A DNA stretch of 64,000 nt from Martinezella rhizogenes (GCF_000799715.1 NZ_JUHG01000011.1:744001-808000); one strand, 5' to 3'; positions 1 through 8,992 are shown, counted from the first letter of the stretch. Numbers and translations are program-made. The notes: generated by a model not told the origin, from the sequence alone.

Positions 1-1598
1 AGTTGCAGAACGTCTGCTGCGTCGGCGACGACGACCAGTCGATCTATGGCTGGCGCGGCGCGGAAGTGGACAATATCCTGCGTTTCGAAAAGGATTTTCC
101 GGGCGCCAAGGTGATCAAGCTGGAGCGCAACTATCGCTCCACCGAGCACATTCTCGGCGCCGCCGCCCACCTGATCACCCATAATGAGGGCCGCCTCGGC
201 AAGACGCTGTTCACCGATCGCTCCGACCCCGAAGACATCAAGGTGCAGGTGCACGCCTCCTGGGATTCGGAAGAGGAAGCCCGCGCCATCGGCGAGGAGA
301 TCGAGCAGCTTCAACGCAATCAGCACAAGCTGAACAATATGGCGATCCTGGTGCGCGCCTCCTTCCAGATGCGCGAATTCGAAGATCGCTTCGTCACGCT
401 CGGCCTCAACTACCGCGTCGTCGGCGGCCCGCGCTTCTACGAGCGCCTCGAAATCCGCGACGCCATGGCCTATTTCCGCCTCGTCTGCCAGCCGGCCGAC
501 GATCTCGCCTTCGAGCGCATCGTCAACACGCCTAAACGCGGCCTTGGCGACACCACGGTCCGCGCCCTGCACGACTATGCCCGCGCCCGCGATATCCCGA
601 TGTTGGCGGCATCGGCCGACATCATCGAGACCGACGAGATGAAGCCGAAGCCTCGCAAGGCGCTCTTCGACGTCGTGCAATCCTTCCGCCGCTGGCAGGG
701 CCTGCTCGAAAACACGCCGCATACCGAACTTGCCGAGCAGATCCTCGAAGAGTCCGGCTATACCGACATGTGGAAGAACGACAAATCGGCGGAAGCGCCC
801 GGACGGCTGGAAAACCTGAAGGAACTTATCCGCTCGATGGACAGCTTCGAATCCATGCGCGGATTCCTCGAGCACATCGCGCTTGTCATGGATGTCGAGC
901 AGAACGAAAATCTCGACGCCGTCTCGATCATGACGCTGCACTCCGCCAAGGGTCTGGAATTCGAAACCGTCTTCCTGCCCGGCTGGGAGGAAGGCCTGTT
1001 CCCGCACCAGCGCTCGCTCGACGAGAGCGGCCGCGCCGGCCTGGAGGAAGAACGCCGCCTCGCCTATGTCGGCCTCACCCGCGCAAAGCGCCGCTGCCAC
1101 ATCTGGTTCGTCTCCAACCGCCGCATCCACGGCCTCTGGCAGTCGACCATCCCGTCGCGCTTCCTCGACGAACTGCCGGTCACCCATGTCGAAGTCGCCG
1201 AAGTGGAGCAATCCTACGGCGGTTACGGCCGCGGCGGCTATGGCCAGTCGCGCTTCGACAAGACCGAGCCCTTCGCCAACTCCTATTCCACCCCCGGCTG
1301 GAAACGCGCCCAGGCCAACAAGACCGACGCCACCCGCGACAACTGGGGCTCCCGCTCCGGCCACGCCGTCGAACGTATCGGCTACGGCGAAAGCGGCCCC
1401 AAAACCCGCACCATCGACGGCGAACTCATCGCCAAATCCACCTCCACTGAGCCCTCAAAATTCTTCGTCGGCGATCGCGTCTTCCACATCAAGTTCGGCA
1501 ACGGCAATGTGTCCGGCGTCGAGGGGAACAAGCTGACGATCGAGTTCGATCGCGCGGGGCAGAAGCGGGTGCTGGACGGGTTTGTGGAGCGGATCTAG
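1..1598 (+). CDS. uvrD: ATP-dependent DNA helicase UvrD/PcrA family, 3' part
   Basis: This is the C-terminal part of a superfamily 1A 3'-5' DNA helicase acting in nucleotide excision and mismatch repair; the 5' end lies outside the window. The visible 531 residues begin just before motif III (QSIYGWRGA). Motif IV (LERNYRST) follows at about fragment residue 40, motif V (LHSAKGLEFE) at about 313, and motif VI (YVGLTRAKR) at about 352. A glycine- and aromatic-rich low-complexity linker (about 400-430) leads to a C-terminal Tudor-like domain (GDRVFHIKFGNG), as in full-length UvrD/PcrA. The Walker A and DExx motifs would be upstream. The gene is convergent with a small minus-strand gene. The family is certain; choosing between the names uvrD and pcrA is convention. 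Confidence 0.95.
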   Translation, partial: LQNVCCVGDDDQSIYGWRGAEVDNILRFEKDFPGAKVIKLERNYRSTEHILGAAAHLITHNEGRLGKTLFTDRSDPEDIKVQVHASWDSEEEARAIGEEIEQLQRNQHKLNNMAILVRASFQMREFEDRFVTLGLNYRVVGGPRFYERLEIRDAMAYFRLVCQPADDLAFERIVNTPKRGLGDTTVRALHDYARARDIPMLAASADIIETDEMKPKPRKALFDVVQSFRRWQGLLENTPHTELAEQILEESGYTDMWKNDKSAEAPGRLENLKELIRSMDSFESMRGFLEHIALVMDVEQNENLDAVSIMTLHSAKGLEFETVFLPGWEEGLFPHQRSLDESGRAGLEEERRLAYVGLTRAKRRCHIWFVSNRRIHGLWQSTIPSRFLDELPVTHVEVAEVEQSYGGYGRGGYGQSRFDKTEPFANSYSTPGWKRAQANKTDATRDNWGSRSGHAVERIGYGESGPKTRTIDGELIAKSTSTEPSKFFVGDRVFHIKFGNGNVSGVEGNKLTIEFDRAGQKRVLDGFVERI

Positions 1599-1636
1599 AA
1601 AACCCAACAAAGGCCGCACTACTTTGCTAGTCAACT

Positions 1637-1963
1637 TCAACCGATTTTTTTGACATCTTTAAGCACCTGATCAATATTTTTTACTGCCACCTCAAGAGCC
1701 GATTTTGCCTCCTCAAGTGCTTTGACCGCTTGATAAGCAGCTCTGCCGGAAGAATAAGGACCTGGCGGCGGCAAATCGCCCCCAGAGGCAACGGGTGCCC
1801 ACGCAAACTTTGCGCCAGACACTACTTCAGCAACGCGCCCTTGGTTTACTCCGAACCAAGCCGCAATATCATGGTGTCTATCCCCTCGTTGATCCATACC
1901 TTTAACTAGTGACGCATCCGCTTCAGAAAGTCGTCTTCCGCTAGCTCTTGCTCTACCACTCAT
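1637..1963 (-). CDS. Hypothetical small protein with helix-turn-helix-like segment
   Basis: This predicted 108-residue protein matches no named family that I recognise. The N-terminus is basic (GRARASGRR). Residues of about 28-50 read as a helix-turn-helix candidate (DIAAWFGVNQGRVAEV), which resembles the DNA-recognition segments of small rhizobial regulators. A glycine/proline stretch follows, then an Ala/Lys-rich amphipathic helix at the C-terminus (about 75-108) that could oligomerise. I chose the ATG at 1963 because GGGAGGTGA lies 5-6 nt upstream; a GTG two codons earlier overlaps that site. The DNA here is clearly more AT-rich than its neighbours, which suggests acquired or fast-evolving DNA. 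Function is unknown; DNA binding is inference. Confidence 0.6.
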   Translation of the reverse strand: MSGRARASGRRLSEADASLVKGMDQRGDRHHDIAAWFGVNQGRVAEVVSGAKFAWAPVASGGDLPPPGPYSSGRAAYQAVKALEEAKSALEVAVKNIDQVLKDVKKIG

Positions 1964-2263
1964 TGTCACCTCCCATTATAAGTTGCATATTATTACAACA
2001 AAATTCGCGTGAATATCAGCAGACTTTTGTGAAAGGGCTGGGAGCATGGGCAGCAGATTGCCGTCCACTTCCCGCATTGCTGCATTGCAAAATCCGCATC
2101 GCTAGCACACTACCAATCTCGGACCATTCCCTTATATCCAACCCCACGGCTTCGAGTCAGCGCGCCTCCCGCGATGTCTCGGCAAGCCGTTGCCAGCCTG
2201 CCGTTCGGCACACCTGAAGGGGCCCCACCCTCGTCTGGCAAAACAAAAATCGAGGATAAAAAA

Positions 2264-3547
2264 GTGGTTGGCATAGCAACACGCTCTGCGCCCACGAGCG
2301 CCGGTGCATCCGCACATCAAGGCCAGGGCAATTATCAATTCGCGCTTGTCGCACTCACCTCACTCTTTTTCATGTGGGGTTTCATCACCTGCCTGAACGA
2401 CATTCTGGTGCCGCACCTGAAAAGCGTCTTTCAGCTCAACTATACGCAGTCAATGCTGGTTCAGCTCTGCTTCTTCGGCGCCTATTTCATTGTGTCGTTG
2501 CCGGCGGGCGCGCTGGTGAAGCGCATCAGCTATAAATGGGGCATCGTCGTCGGCCTCGTCATCGCCGCCATCGGCTGCGCCCTGTTCATCCCGGCCGCCA
2601 GCTATCGCATCTACGCCCTCTTCCTGGGCGCCCTCTTCGTACTCGCCGCCGGCGTCACCATCCTGCAGGTTGCGGCCAACCCTTATGTCACCGTGCTTGG
2701 CCCACCGGATACCGCCGCCAGCCGCCTCAACCTCACCCAAGCCTTCAATTCGCTCGGCACCACGCTTGCCCCTTGGTTCGGCGCCATGCTGATCCTCTCT
2801 GCCGCAACGGTGGCAATCGCCAATGCGACACCGGAACAACTCGATGCCAGCAGGCTTGCAGAGGCTGGCGCGGTGAAACTCCCCTACCTGATGCTTGCAG
2901 CCGCTTTCCTTCTGCTTGCCGCCATTTTCGCGGCGCTGAAGCTTCCACAGGTCGAAGATGAGGAAACGATCGAGCCCATGCGCGGCGGCGGCTCGGCCTG
3001 GCAGTATCGCCATCTCGTCCTTGGCGCGGTCGGCATCTTCCTCTATGTCGGCGCCGAAGTCAGCATCGGCAGCTTCCTCGTCAATTTCCTGAGCCAGCCG
3101 GATATCGCCCATTTCTCCGAGGCCGAAGCCGCGCATTACGTCTCCTACTTCTGGGGCGGCGCCATGATCGGCCGGTTTATAGGCTCGCTGGTCATGCGCC
3201 ATGTCGACGACGGCAAGGCGCTGGCCTTCAATGCCATCATCGTCGCCATCCTGCTTCTGGTGACCGTGCTCACGACCGGCCATGTCGCCATGTGGTCGGT
3301 GCTGGCGATCGGCCTGTTCAACTCGATCATGTTCCCGACGATCTTCAGCCTGGCGCTGCATGGGCTCGGCAAATATACGAGCCAGGGCTCCGGCATTCTT
3401 TGCCTCGCCATCGTCGGCGGCGCCGTCCTGCCGATGATCCAGGGCGGGCTTGCCGACACCATCGGCATCCACCTCGCCTTCCTGATGCCGATCATCTGCT
3501 ACGTCTATATCGCCTTCTACGGCCTAAATGGCCACAAGCCCTCGTAA
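2264..3547 (+). CDS. gluP: Sugar MFS transporter, FucP/GluP (fucose-galactose-glucose:H+ symporter) type
   Basis: This is an inner-membrane major facilitator with about 12 hydrophobic segments. The early segment [19 protein letters not shown] is the hallmark of the FucP/GluP fucose-galactose-glucose proton symporter family, and the internal NPYVTVLGP and [13 protein letters not shown] stretches are also typical. It probably imports a hexose or 6-deoxyhexose, but the exact sugar cannot be read from sequence. I prefer the GTG start at 2264 because GAGGA lies 7 nt upstream, giving 427 residues, near the family length. An ATG at 2174 would add about 30 residues that are Pro/Ser-rich and unlike a family N-terminus. 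A long perfect hairpin follows the stop, before pncA. Confidence 0.85.
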   Translation: MVGIATRSAPTSAGASAHQGQGNYQFALVALTSLFFMWGFITCLNDILVPHLKSVFQLNYTQSMLVQLCFFGAYFIVSLPAGALVKRISYKWGIVVGLVIAAIGCALFIPAASYRIYALFLGALFVLAAGVTILQVAANPYVTVLGPPDTAASRLNLTQAFNSLGTTLAPWFGAMLILSAATVAIANATPEQLDASRLAEAGAVKLPYLMLAAAFLLLAAIFAALKLPQVEDEETIEPMRGGGSAWQYRHLVLGAVGIFLYVGAEVSIGSFLVNFLSQPDIAHFSEAEAAHYVSYFWGGAMIGRFIGSLVMRHVDDGKALAFNAIIVAILLLVTVLTTGHVAMWSVLAIGLFNSIMFPTIFSLALHGLGKYTSQGSGILCLAIVGGAVLPMIQGGLADTIGIHLAFLMPIICYVYIAFYGLNGHKPS

Positions 3548-3560
3548 CTGTTCGAAAACC

Positions 3561-3593
3561 TTGCGCCGCGCCTGATCACCAGGCGCGGCGCAA
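3561..3593 (+). terminator. 14-bp perfect hairpin between gluP and pncA
   Basis: The arms TTGCGCCGCGCCTG (3561-3574) and CAGGCGCGGCGCAA (3580-3593) are exactly complementary around a 5-nt loop. The hairpin sits 13 nt after the transporter stop and about 65 nt before the pncA start. There is no uridine run, so it may be a weak terminator, an mRNA 3' stabiliser, or an attenuating structure ahead of pncA. Confidence 0.6.
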
Positions 3594-3658
3594 AAGGCTT
3601 GATCCGCAGCGCAACGCTTGGCATCGTGCAGCGCAACAGAAACGGAAGGACAGGCCTC

Positions 3659-4282
3659 ATGAAAGCATTGCTGCTGATCGACATCCAGAACGGTTTCTGC
3701 CCCGGCGGCAATCTGCCTGTTCCCGAAGGCGATCAGGTGGTGCCGGTTGCCAACAGGCTTATCGACAGCGGCAAATACGATATGATCCTTGCTTCCCAGG
3801 ATTGGCACCCCGCAGGCCACGGCAGCTTCGCCTCCGCTCATCCCGGCAAGAAGCCCTTCGAAATGGGCATGCTCTCCGGCAAGCCGCAGATGATGTGGCC
3901 GGACCATTGCGTGCAAAATACCGAGGACGCCCGGCTTCACCCCGCTCTCCATGTCGACGGCATCGATTTCATCCAGCAGAAGGGTCAGAAGCCGGATGTC
4001 GACAGCTACTCGGCCTTCCGCGACAATGATCAAGCCGCCCTCACCGGCCTTGCCGCACAGCTACGCGGCGAAGGTGTGACCGAGCTCGACCTCTGCGGGC
4101 TCGCGACGGACTATTGCGTGAAATTCTCGGCGCTCGACGCTGTCGAGATGTTGCCGGGCGTCACCGTTCGCTTCATCGAGGACGCCAGCCGCGGCATAGA
4201 TCCCGCCGGCGTTCAGGCTGCGATCAACGAGATGCGGACACGCGGCGTCGCTATCATCAACAGCAAAGACGCGCTTGCTTAA
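3659..4282 (+). CDS. pncA: Nicotinamidase (pyrazinamidase)
   Basis: This cytoplasmic amidohydrolase converts nicotinamide to nicotinate and ammonia in NAD salvage. The isochorismatase-like fold is visible in 207 residues. The N-terminal catalytic aspartate is in LLLIDIQNGF (about residue 8). The metal-binding segment is QDWHPAGHGSF (about 50-60). The nucleophilic cysteine is in GLATDYCVKFSALDA (about 155). The ATG at 3659 is supported by GGAAGGA about 8 nt upstream; a longer in-frame extension to 3599 has no ribosome site. It stands alone behind the gluP hairpin and may have its own promoter. Confidence 0.92.
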   Translation: MKALLLIDIQNGFCPGGNLPVPEGDQVVPVANRLIDSGKYDMILASQDWHPAGHGSFASAHPGKKPFEMGMLSGKPQMMWPDHCVQNTEDARLHPALHVDGIDFIQQKGQKPDVDSYSAFRDNDQAALTGLAAQLRGEGVTELDLCGLATDYCVKFSALDAVEMLPGVTVRFIEDASRGIDPAGVQAAINEMRTRGVAIINSKDALA

Positions 4283-4361
4283 AATCTCTTGCCGCAAGCT
4301 AAAGCTTCTCTAAAGAAAATGACGCAAACTATTCCAGATATTAGAAAATCGGGATATTCGC

Positions 4362-5447
4362 GTGCACTCGATCACCATCAACGGACGTTTTCTCGGCCAG
4401 CCATTGTCAGGCGTGCAGCGTTTCGCGCGCGAACTGACGCTGGCGCTCGACCGCAAGATCGCCGCCGGTGCCGTGCCCGCCGCGCTGAAGGGTGCAAGCT
4501 GGCGGCTGGCCGTGCCGCGCAACACGCCGGTCGATATCGAACTCTCGGCCATATCGGTCGATGCCTTCGGCTCCGGCCCCGGCCATCTCTGGGAGCAGAC
4601 TGCGCTGCTTGCCCGCTCTCGAGGCGGCCCACTGATCGGCTTCGGCGGCAGTGGTCCGCTGCTGCATCGCCGGCAAGTCGTGATCATCCATGACGTGACG
4701 ATCTTCCGCCATCCACAGTCGTTCAAGCGCAGCTATCGCCTGCTGCACGGCGCGCTCGGCTCGATCCTGACTCGTACAGCGAAGATCGGCACCGTCTCGG
4801 ATTTCTCCCGCAAGGAGCTAGCCTCCGTCTTCCGCGTCCCCGCAGACGGCATCGATGTCGTCTACAACGCCGTCGATCACTTTGCCGCCATTGAGCCAGA
4901 CGAAACCATCATCCAGCGCCTCGGCCTCAAGAGGAACGGCTTCTTCCTGCTGGTCGGCACGATGAAGCCAAACAAGAACCTCGATTTCGCCATCCGCGCC
5001 TTCGAAGCACTTGGCGATCCCGATCAAAAACTGGTGGTCGTCGGCGGCACCGCGCCGACCGTGTTCAAATCGGATGGCCCTCGATCCAACGACCATATGC
5101 TCTTCCCCGGCCGGCTGAGCGATGCAGAAATCGCCGCACTCGAGCGCCATGCCACCGCATTCGTCTTCCCAAGCCTCTACGAGGGCTTCGGCATTCCGCC
5201 GCTGGAGGCTATGACCCAGGGCTGCCCTGTGCTTGCGGCCGATATCCTCGCCGTGCGCGAAGCCTCGGGCATCGCCGCGCTCTACTTCGACCCGATGAAA
5301 CAGGATGAGCTGGTCACAGCCATGCGCCGGATCGCCGGCGATGAGGCGTTGCGCGCGGATCTTCGCCAAAAGGGCCACGAGAATGTCGCCCGCTTCTCCT
5401 GGGATAGTAGCGCCGAAAAAGTGCTGAGAATGCTCGAAAGTCTCTGA
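4362..5447 (+). CDS. Glycosyltransferase family 4 (GT-B fold)
   Basis: This 361-residue GT-B glycosyltransferase starts with the N-terminal pocket motif NGRFLGQPLSGVQRFARE. The C-terminal donor-binding half has LLVGTMKPNKNLDFAI (about 197-212) and the retaining-GT4 EX7E motif in FPSLYEGFGIPPLEA (about 270). It probably transfers a hexose or deoxyhexose onto a lipid-linked surface glycan; donor and acceptor cannot be read. The start is GTG at 4362, with only a poor Shine-Dalgarno. It converges with a MOP-type flippase, the stops being one base apart, so both may serve one exopolysaccharide or O-antigen. The family is firm, the substrate unknown. Confidence 0.88.
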   Translation: MHSITINGRFLGQPLSGVQRFARELTLALDRKIAAGAVPAALKGASWRLAVPRNTPVDIELSAISVDAFGSGPGHLWEQTALLARSRGGPLIGFGGSGPLLHRRQVVIIHDVTIFRHPQSFKRSYRLLHGALGSILTRTAKIGTVSDFSRKELASVFRVPADGIDVVYNAVDHFAAIEPDETIIQRLGLKRNGFFLLVGTMKPNKNLDFAIRAFEALGDPDQKLVVVGGTAPTVFKSDGPRSNDHMLFPGRLSDAEIAALERHATAFVFPSLYEGFGIPPLEAMTQGCPVLAADILAVREASGIAALYFDPMKQDELVTAMRRIAGDEALRADLRQKGHENVARFSWDSSAEKVLRMLESL

Positions 5448-5448
5448 G

Positions 5449-6846
5449 TTACGAGGCCATTCGTGGGCGGAACATCGTCACGAAATAGCTGTAGAGGCCG
5501 AGCAGGCAGAAGACACCACCGCCGATAATCCCCGCCGCCACCGAGATCCACAGCGAATAGTGGAAGCCGGCGGTCGCAAGGACAGGCACGGCAAGCCCGA
5601 CGGCGGAAAGCACGACCGGTTGCCAGACGAAGTCAAACGGCAGCGCCATCAGCACCTTAACCCCGATCAGCATCGCGATCAGTGCCCCGACCATGCCGCC
5701 CGCCATCAACGCACCGTCGCTGAAGGAATGAAGATACCCGCCCGCCAAGGCCCCGGCATTGAGTAGCACGCAATCCACCACCGCCAACAGGAAGATCGCC
5801 GACAGCCGATGGCGCAGATGCGCCGGCGTCGGTAGCATGTTGAGCGTCAAGGCCCGGCAGACAGCAAGGCCGGTGACAAATGGCGCGGCGGCCAGAAAAC
5901 CATCACGCAGACCCGACGCGATGACGAAATGGCCGACCGGTTGCAGCAGCGCGAAAATCCCCGCCGCCGTCATCAATGTGAAACCCGACAGCAGCGAGTA
6001 ATAGCCGCCAAGCTGACGCCTGAAAGCCAGTGTGGCGCCCTCGCGATCATAGGTCGCGACCACATCGGGATATTGGATCGCCTGCAGCGCCGCGACAATG
6101 AGCACAAAGGGCCGCTGCAATAGATCAAGCGCCAGCAGTGCCCCCGCCGCACCGCCCGCCCCCAATACCGCCGTCAGGATCGATTTCAGACCAAGCGGCG
6201 CCAGAAGCCCGATGACCGAGGCACCAGCCGCCACACTGCCGTAAACGAAATGCTTTCTGACCAGCGGCGGCCGGAAGCCCGCCGCTTCGCGCAGGCTGTT
6301 GCGAGTGAGAAACATCGCCAGGATGCTATAGGCGACATAACCACCGAGCAGACCGGCCACTGTAGAGGTGAAATTCGGCGCGATCGCCGCACCGGCCAGT
6401 GTGCCAATGGCCAGAATGGTGGCACGCGAACCCTGCAGGCGTGAAAAGGCGTGAAACTCCTGGCGGAAGCGCAGCATGGTCAGATGCAGGTCGCTGCCAC
6501 CCTGAAGGATGACCACAAGGCTGCCAAGCACCGCGATCTCGGGCGCGACAGAAAAGAAGATCGACGCACCGGCAACCAGAATGCAGATCACGGCGCAAGC
6601 GGCAAACTCGATGCTCAACGCCGTACGCTCCGCCGCCTCGCTGCCGGACGCCTGACCGGGATAGAAGCGGCTGCAGGCAAAGCGGATCCACTCGAAACAG
6701 AAGATCGCCGCGAACTGGCTGATGGAGATAAACAGCGAATAGGCGGCATAATCCGCCGGAGCCAACAGATGCGCCACCGCGATCAGCAGCCCGAAAGCAA
6801 TCGCCGCCTGATAAAAATATGCCGCCAATGCCACGATCTTTGCCAT
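5449..6846 (-). CDS. Polysaccharide flippase-like membrane protein (MOP/Wzx-type)
   Basis: This predicted integral membrane protein of 465 residues has about 12-14 hydrophobic helices throughout. The first, YFYQAAIAFGLLIAVAHLL, is followed by PADYAAYSLFISISQFAA, the pattern seen at the start of Wzx/RfbX-type lipid-linked oligosaccharide flippases of the MATE/MOP superfamily. A charged cytoplasmic segment (FRQEFHAFSRLQGSRA) follows helix 4, also typical. It probably flips or exports a glycan intermediate. No wzy or priming transferase is adjacent, so the partner glycan is unknown. It converges with the GT4 gene. Assignment to the superfamily is likely; a specific role is inference. Confidence 0.75.
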   Translation of the reverse strand: MAKIVALAAYFYQAAIAFGLLIAVAHLLAPADYAAYSLFISISQFAAIFCFEWIRFACSRFYPGQASGSEAAERTALSIEFAACAVICILVAGASIFFSVAPEIAVLGSLVVILQGGSDLHLTMLRFRQEFHAFSRLQGSRATILAIGTLAGAAIAPNFTSTVAGLLGGYVAYSILAMFLTRNSLREAAGFRPPLVRKHFVYGSVAAGASVIGLLAPLGLKSILTAVLGAGGAAGALLALDLLQRPFVLIVAALQAIQYPDVVATYDREGATLAFRRQLGGYYSLLSGFTLMTAAGIFALLQPVGHFVIASGLRDGFLAAAPFVTGLAVCRALTLNMLPTPAHLRHRLSAIFLLAVVDCVLLNAGALAGGYLHSFSDGALMAGGMVGALIAMLIGVKVLMALPFDFVWQPVVLSAVGLAVPVLATAGFHYSLWISVAAGIIGGGVFCLLGLYSYFVTMFRPRMAS

Positions 6847-7034
6847 GGTGGCAGTTAACCGGAAAAGATTGAGGAAAGGGCTAATCTTGGAGGGATAATT
6901 GCGGAATTAGAAAGCAAAGGCCATTGATGAAAAGATGACCGCTTTGCGCCAAGAGTGGGCGTTTCAGTTGTTTTGCATGTCGCAGAAGTCAGGAAATAGG
7001 TGTCGCTCTAGTTGGGATTTTTGCGACAATCGTC

Positions 7035-7925
7035 TTAGTCTGGAGCCAGGGCCTCAGCACTTTTTTGTCGCCGCTTCGATTTCGTCAGAACGTCAAAGAT
7101 CACCGCTCCCATGACAAGGCCGCCACCGAGCCAAGTAGCCCATGCGGGAAGTTCCCCGAAGGCCAGCCATACCCACAGCGGCGCGAGAGGGTTTTCCATG
7201 CTGCCTATCAGAGCGGAACGCGTGGCAGAGATCAGCCGGGTTCCGACAGTCATCAACAGCAGACCGAGACCGAATTGGACGGTTCCGAACAGCACAAGAT
7301 CTAACATGGCCGGGGCCGTCACCTGCATGGGCTGAGCGAATGGCAGCACTACAAACGCGCAGAGAAAGGCCGACAGGCCGGCGGCCGGCAGCATGGAAAC
7401 TTGGCGGTTCTTGCGAATGATGACCATCATTGCGGCATAGGATAACGCCATCGTCGTCGCGAAGGCGTAGCCTGCCAGATGGCCGCCCGAGGCTTGCGGG
7501 TTGACGATGATCATGACGCCAACAAGCGCCATGAAGCTGGCCGCCCATGTCGCCCAGTCCTCTCGCTCGCCTGTGAAGACAAGCGCGAGGATGGCGGTCA
7601 TGAAGGGAAGTGCCGCGTGGATTGTCATCACGTCTGCCACCGGAGCCAGACGCAGGGCATTTATGAAGCAGATCGTGGCTACTGTGGACAAGACCATGAC
7701 CCAGAAGCCAGCCATTCCAATGGCTCGGATCACCACCAACAGGTCTTTCCGGTAACGCCAGACCACATAAGTGCCGATGAACAACCCACCGAAGATCCCG
7801 CGCCAGAACAGGACCGTCCAGACGTCGAGCATAATAAGCCGGGTAAAATATCCGGAAAGGCTATAAGCGATCGCAGAGCCTATAATCAGCAGTGTACCGA
7901 GCCACTTGTTTCGATCATCTTCCAT
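7035..7925 (-). CDS. EamA/DMT-family transporter
   Basis: This inner-membrane transporter of 296 residues has ten predicted helices in two EamA repeats. The first opens with LLIIGSAIAYSLSGYFTR and the second spans about residues 155-285, containing SLENPLAP-like and GGGLVMGAVIFDV stretches typical of drug/metabolite exporters. A lysine-rich tail (KSKRRQK) marks a cytoplasmic C-terminus. The ATG at 7925 has a GGGGGG-rich ribosome site. It is divergent from a YafY-type regulator with a perfect inverted repeat between the two starts, so that regulator probably controls it. The cargo is unknown; amino acids or related metabolites are usual for the family. Confidence 0.86.
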   Translation of the reverse strand: MEDDRNKWLGTLLIIGSAIAYSLSGYFTRLIMLDVWTVLFWRGIFGGLFIGTYVVWRYRKDLLVVIRAIGMAGFWVMVLSTVATICFINALRLAPVADVMTIHAALPFMTAILALVFTGEREDWATWAASFMALVGVMIIVNPQASGGHLAGYAFATTMALSYAAMMVIIRKNRQVSMLPAAGLSAFLCAFVVLPFAQPMQVTAPAMLDLVLFGTVQFGLGLLLMTVGTRLISATRSALIGSMENPLAPLWVWLAFGELPAWATWLGGGLVMGAVIFDVLTKSKRRQKSAEALAPD

Positions 7926-7964
7926 GGCGCCCCCCTTGCATCCGCAGCTTTATACTCCAATGCT

Positions 7965-7984
7965 ACTGACACCGTTTTGTCAGT
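7965..7984. promoter_or_regulatory. Inverted repeat, putative operator of the YafY-type regulator
   Basis: ACTGACA (7965-7971), six bases, then TGTCAGT (7978-7984): a perfect 7-bp dyad in the 76-bp divergent gap between the EamA transporter and the WYL regulator gene. Its position fits a site controlling both promoters. The assignment is from symmetry and context only. Confidence 0.55.
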
Positions 7985-8001
7985 GACCTTGGAGGCTGCG
8001 C

Positions 8002-8688
8002 GTGCGCCGTGCGGATCGTCTTTTTGATATTATCCAGGCGCTGCGCGGAAAGACGCAGCCGACGACGGCCGCCACGCTGGCGCAAAAGTTGGAAGTGACG
8101 ACTCGCACCGTCTATCGAGACATCGCAACCTTGCAGGCCCGTCGAATTCCGATCGAGGGTGAACCTGGGCTTGGCTATATGCTACGAAAGGGGTTTGATC
8201 TCCCACCCTTGATGTTCACAATGGAGGAAATAGAAGCCATCACGGTCGGAGCAAACCTCATTCATCGCATCCGCGATCCGAAATTGCAGGAAGCGGCCGA
8301 AAGCGTTCTGAACAAGCTTCAACATATCGTCCCGAAAGAACTGCGCTCTTATCTTGCATCACCCCGGTTTTATGTGTCGGAGGGGGATGCCGTGCGACCT
8401 GAAGGGATCGAACTGCTCGACGTGCGCAATGCCATCCGGGCATGTCGCAAGATCGCCATCACTTATCTCGACGAGCAACAGCGCCGATCACGGCGCACGA
8501 TCTGGCCTATCGCCACAGTTTACTATGTCGATGTGACCTTGATCGCTGCTTGGTGCGAGCTTCGCGAAGACTACCGTCATTTCCGGGCAGATCGCATCCT
8601 GCAATCCGAAGTGCTCGAAGAGCGGTATGCCGCCGACAGCAACCCTCTTATGGTCGAGTGGATGGCCAAGCGTTCGCAGAACTCCTGA
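8002..8688 (+). CDS. YafY-family transcriptional regulator (HTH + WYL domain)
   Basis: This 228-residue regulator has an N-terminal winged HTH (about residues 1-60, with QKLEVTTRTVYRDIATL as the recognition segment) of the DeoR-like HTH_11 type. A C-terminal WYL effector domain follows, recognisable by WPIATVYYVDVTLIAAW and LREDYRHFRADRI (about 165-205). The WYL domain is thought to bind a ligand or nucleic acid. The start is GTG at 8002 with GGAGG 6 nt upstream. It lies divergent from the EamA exporter and close to a perfect inverted repeat, suggesting autoregulation plus control of the exporter. The inducer is unknown. Confidence 0.88.
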   Translation: MRRADRLFDIIQALRGKTQPTTAATLAQKLEVTTRTVYRDIATLQARRIPIEGEPGLGYMLRKGFDLPPLMFTMEEIEAITVGANLIHRIRDPKLQEAAESVLNKLQHIVPKELRSYLASPRFYVSEGDAVRPEGIELLDVRNAIRACRKIAITYLDEQQRRSRRTIWPIATVYYVDVTLIAAWCELREDYRHFRADRILQSEVLEERYAADSNPLMVEWMAKRSQNS

Positions 8689-8992
8689 CATTCGCGGCAA
8701 ATTCCCCAACCCGTAACAGCAGAAAATCTGTGTGTGGCAAATATCTCTCAAAGTCTGCGTTTCTCGACCGACTTTTGCGATGGAAATGTCCACTTCGGGC
8801 CGAAAGCGACCATCGGCGCGGATAGTTCCCGTCATGAAACGGATAGTTCTGGGGTGAGCCGTCTCACACCACAAGGGCGAATGACCGCCTCTCCTTGAAT
8901 TGCCTTTTTGCACTGCACACGTTAGAAGAGCCGCCAAAATCAAAAGACGGGAGACGGACAAGCGTCGGGCGGCGCGTCCGTGGAGGAGCATT
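8689..8992. other. Intergenic stretch before panC, possible degenerate rhizobial repeat
   Basis: No gene is supported in these 304 bases. The middle (about 8770-8870) contains CGGGCCGAAAGCG-type sequence and two CGGATAGTT copies 26 bases apart (8819 and 8845). It resembles the pseudo-coding repeats scattered between rhizobial genes, whose translations contain RFRPKADI-like strings; the minus strand here reads RFRPEVDI. The panC leader and its GGAGG site occupy the last part. The repeat assignment is from memory of the pattern, not alignment. Confidence 0.35.

Noticed and set aside
2174..2263. N-terminal extension of the sugar transporter
   Set aside because: No ribosome site at 2174 and the added residues do not resemble the FucP/GluP start; GTG 2264 has GAGGA in position.
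2450..3472. 340-codon minus-strand frame
   Set aside because: Antisense to the sugar transporter; composition is charged and repetitive as in mirror frames.
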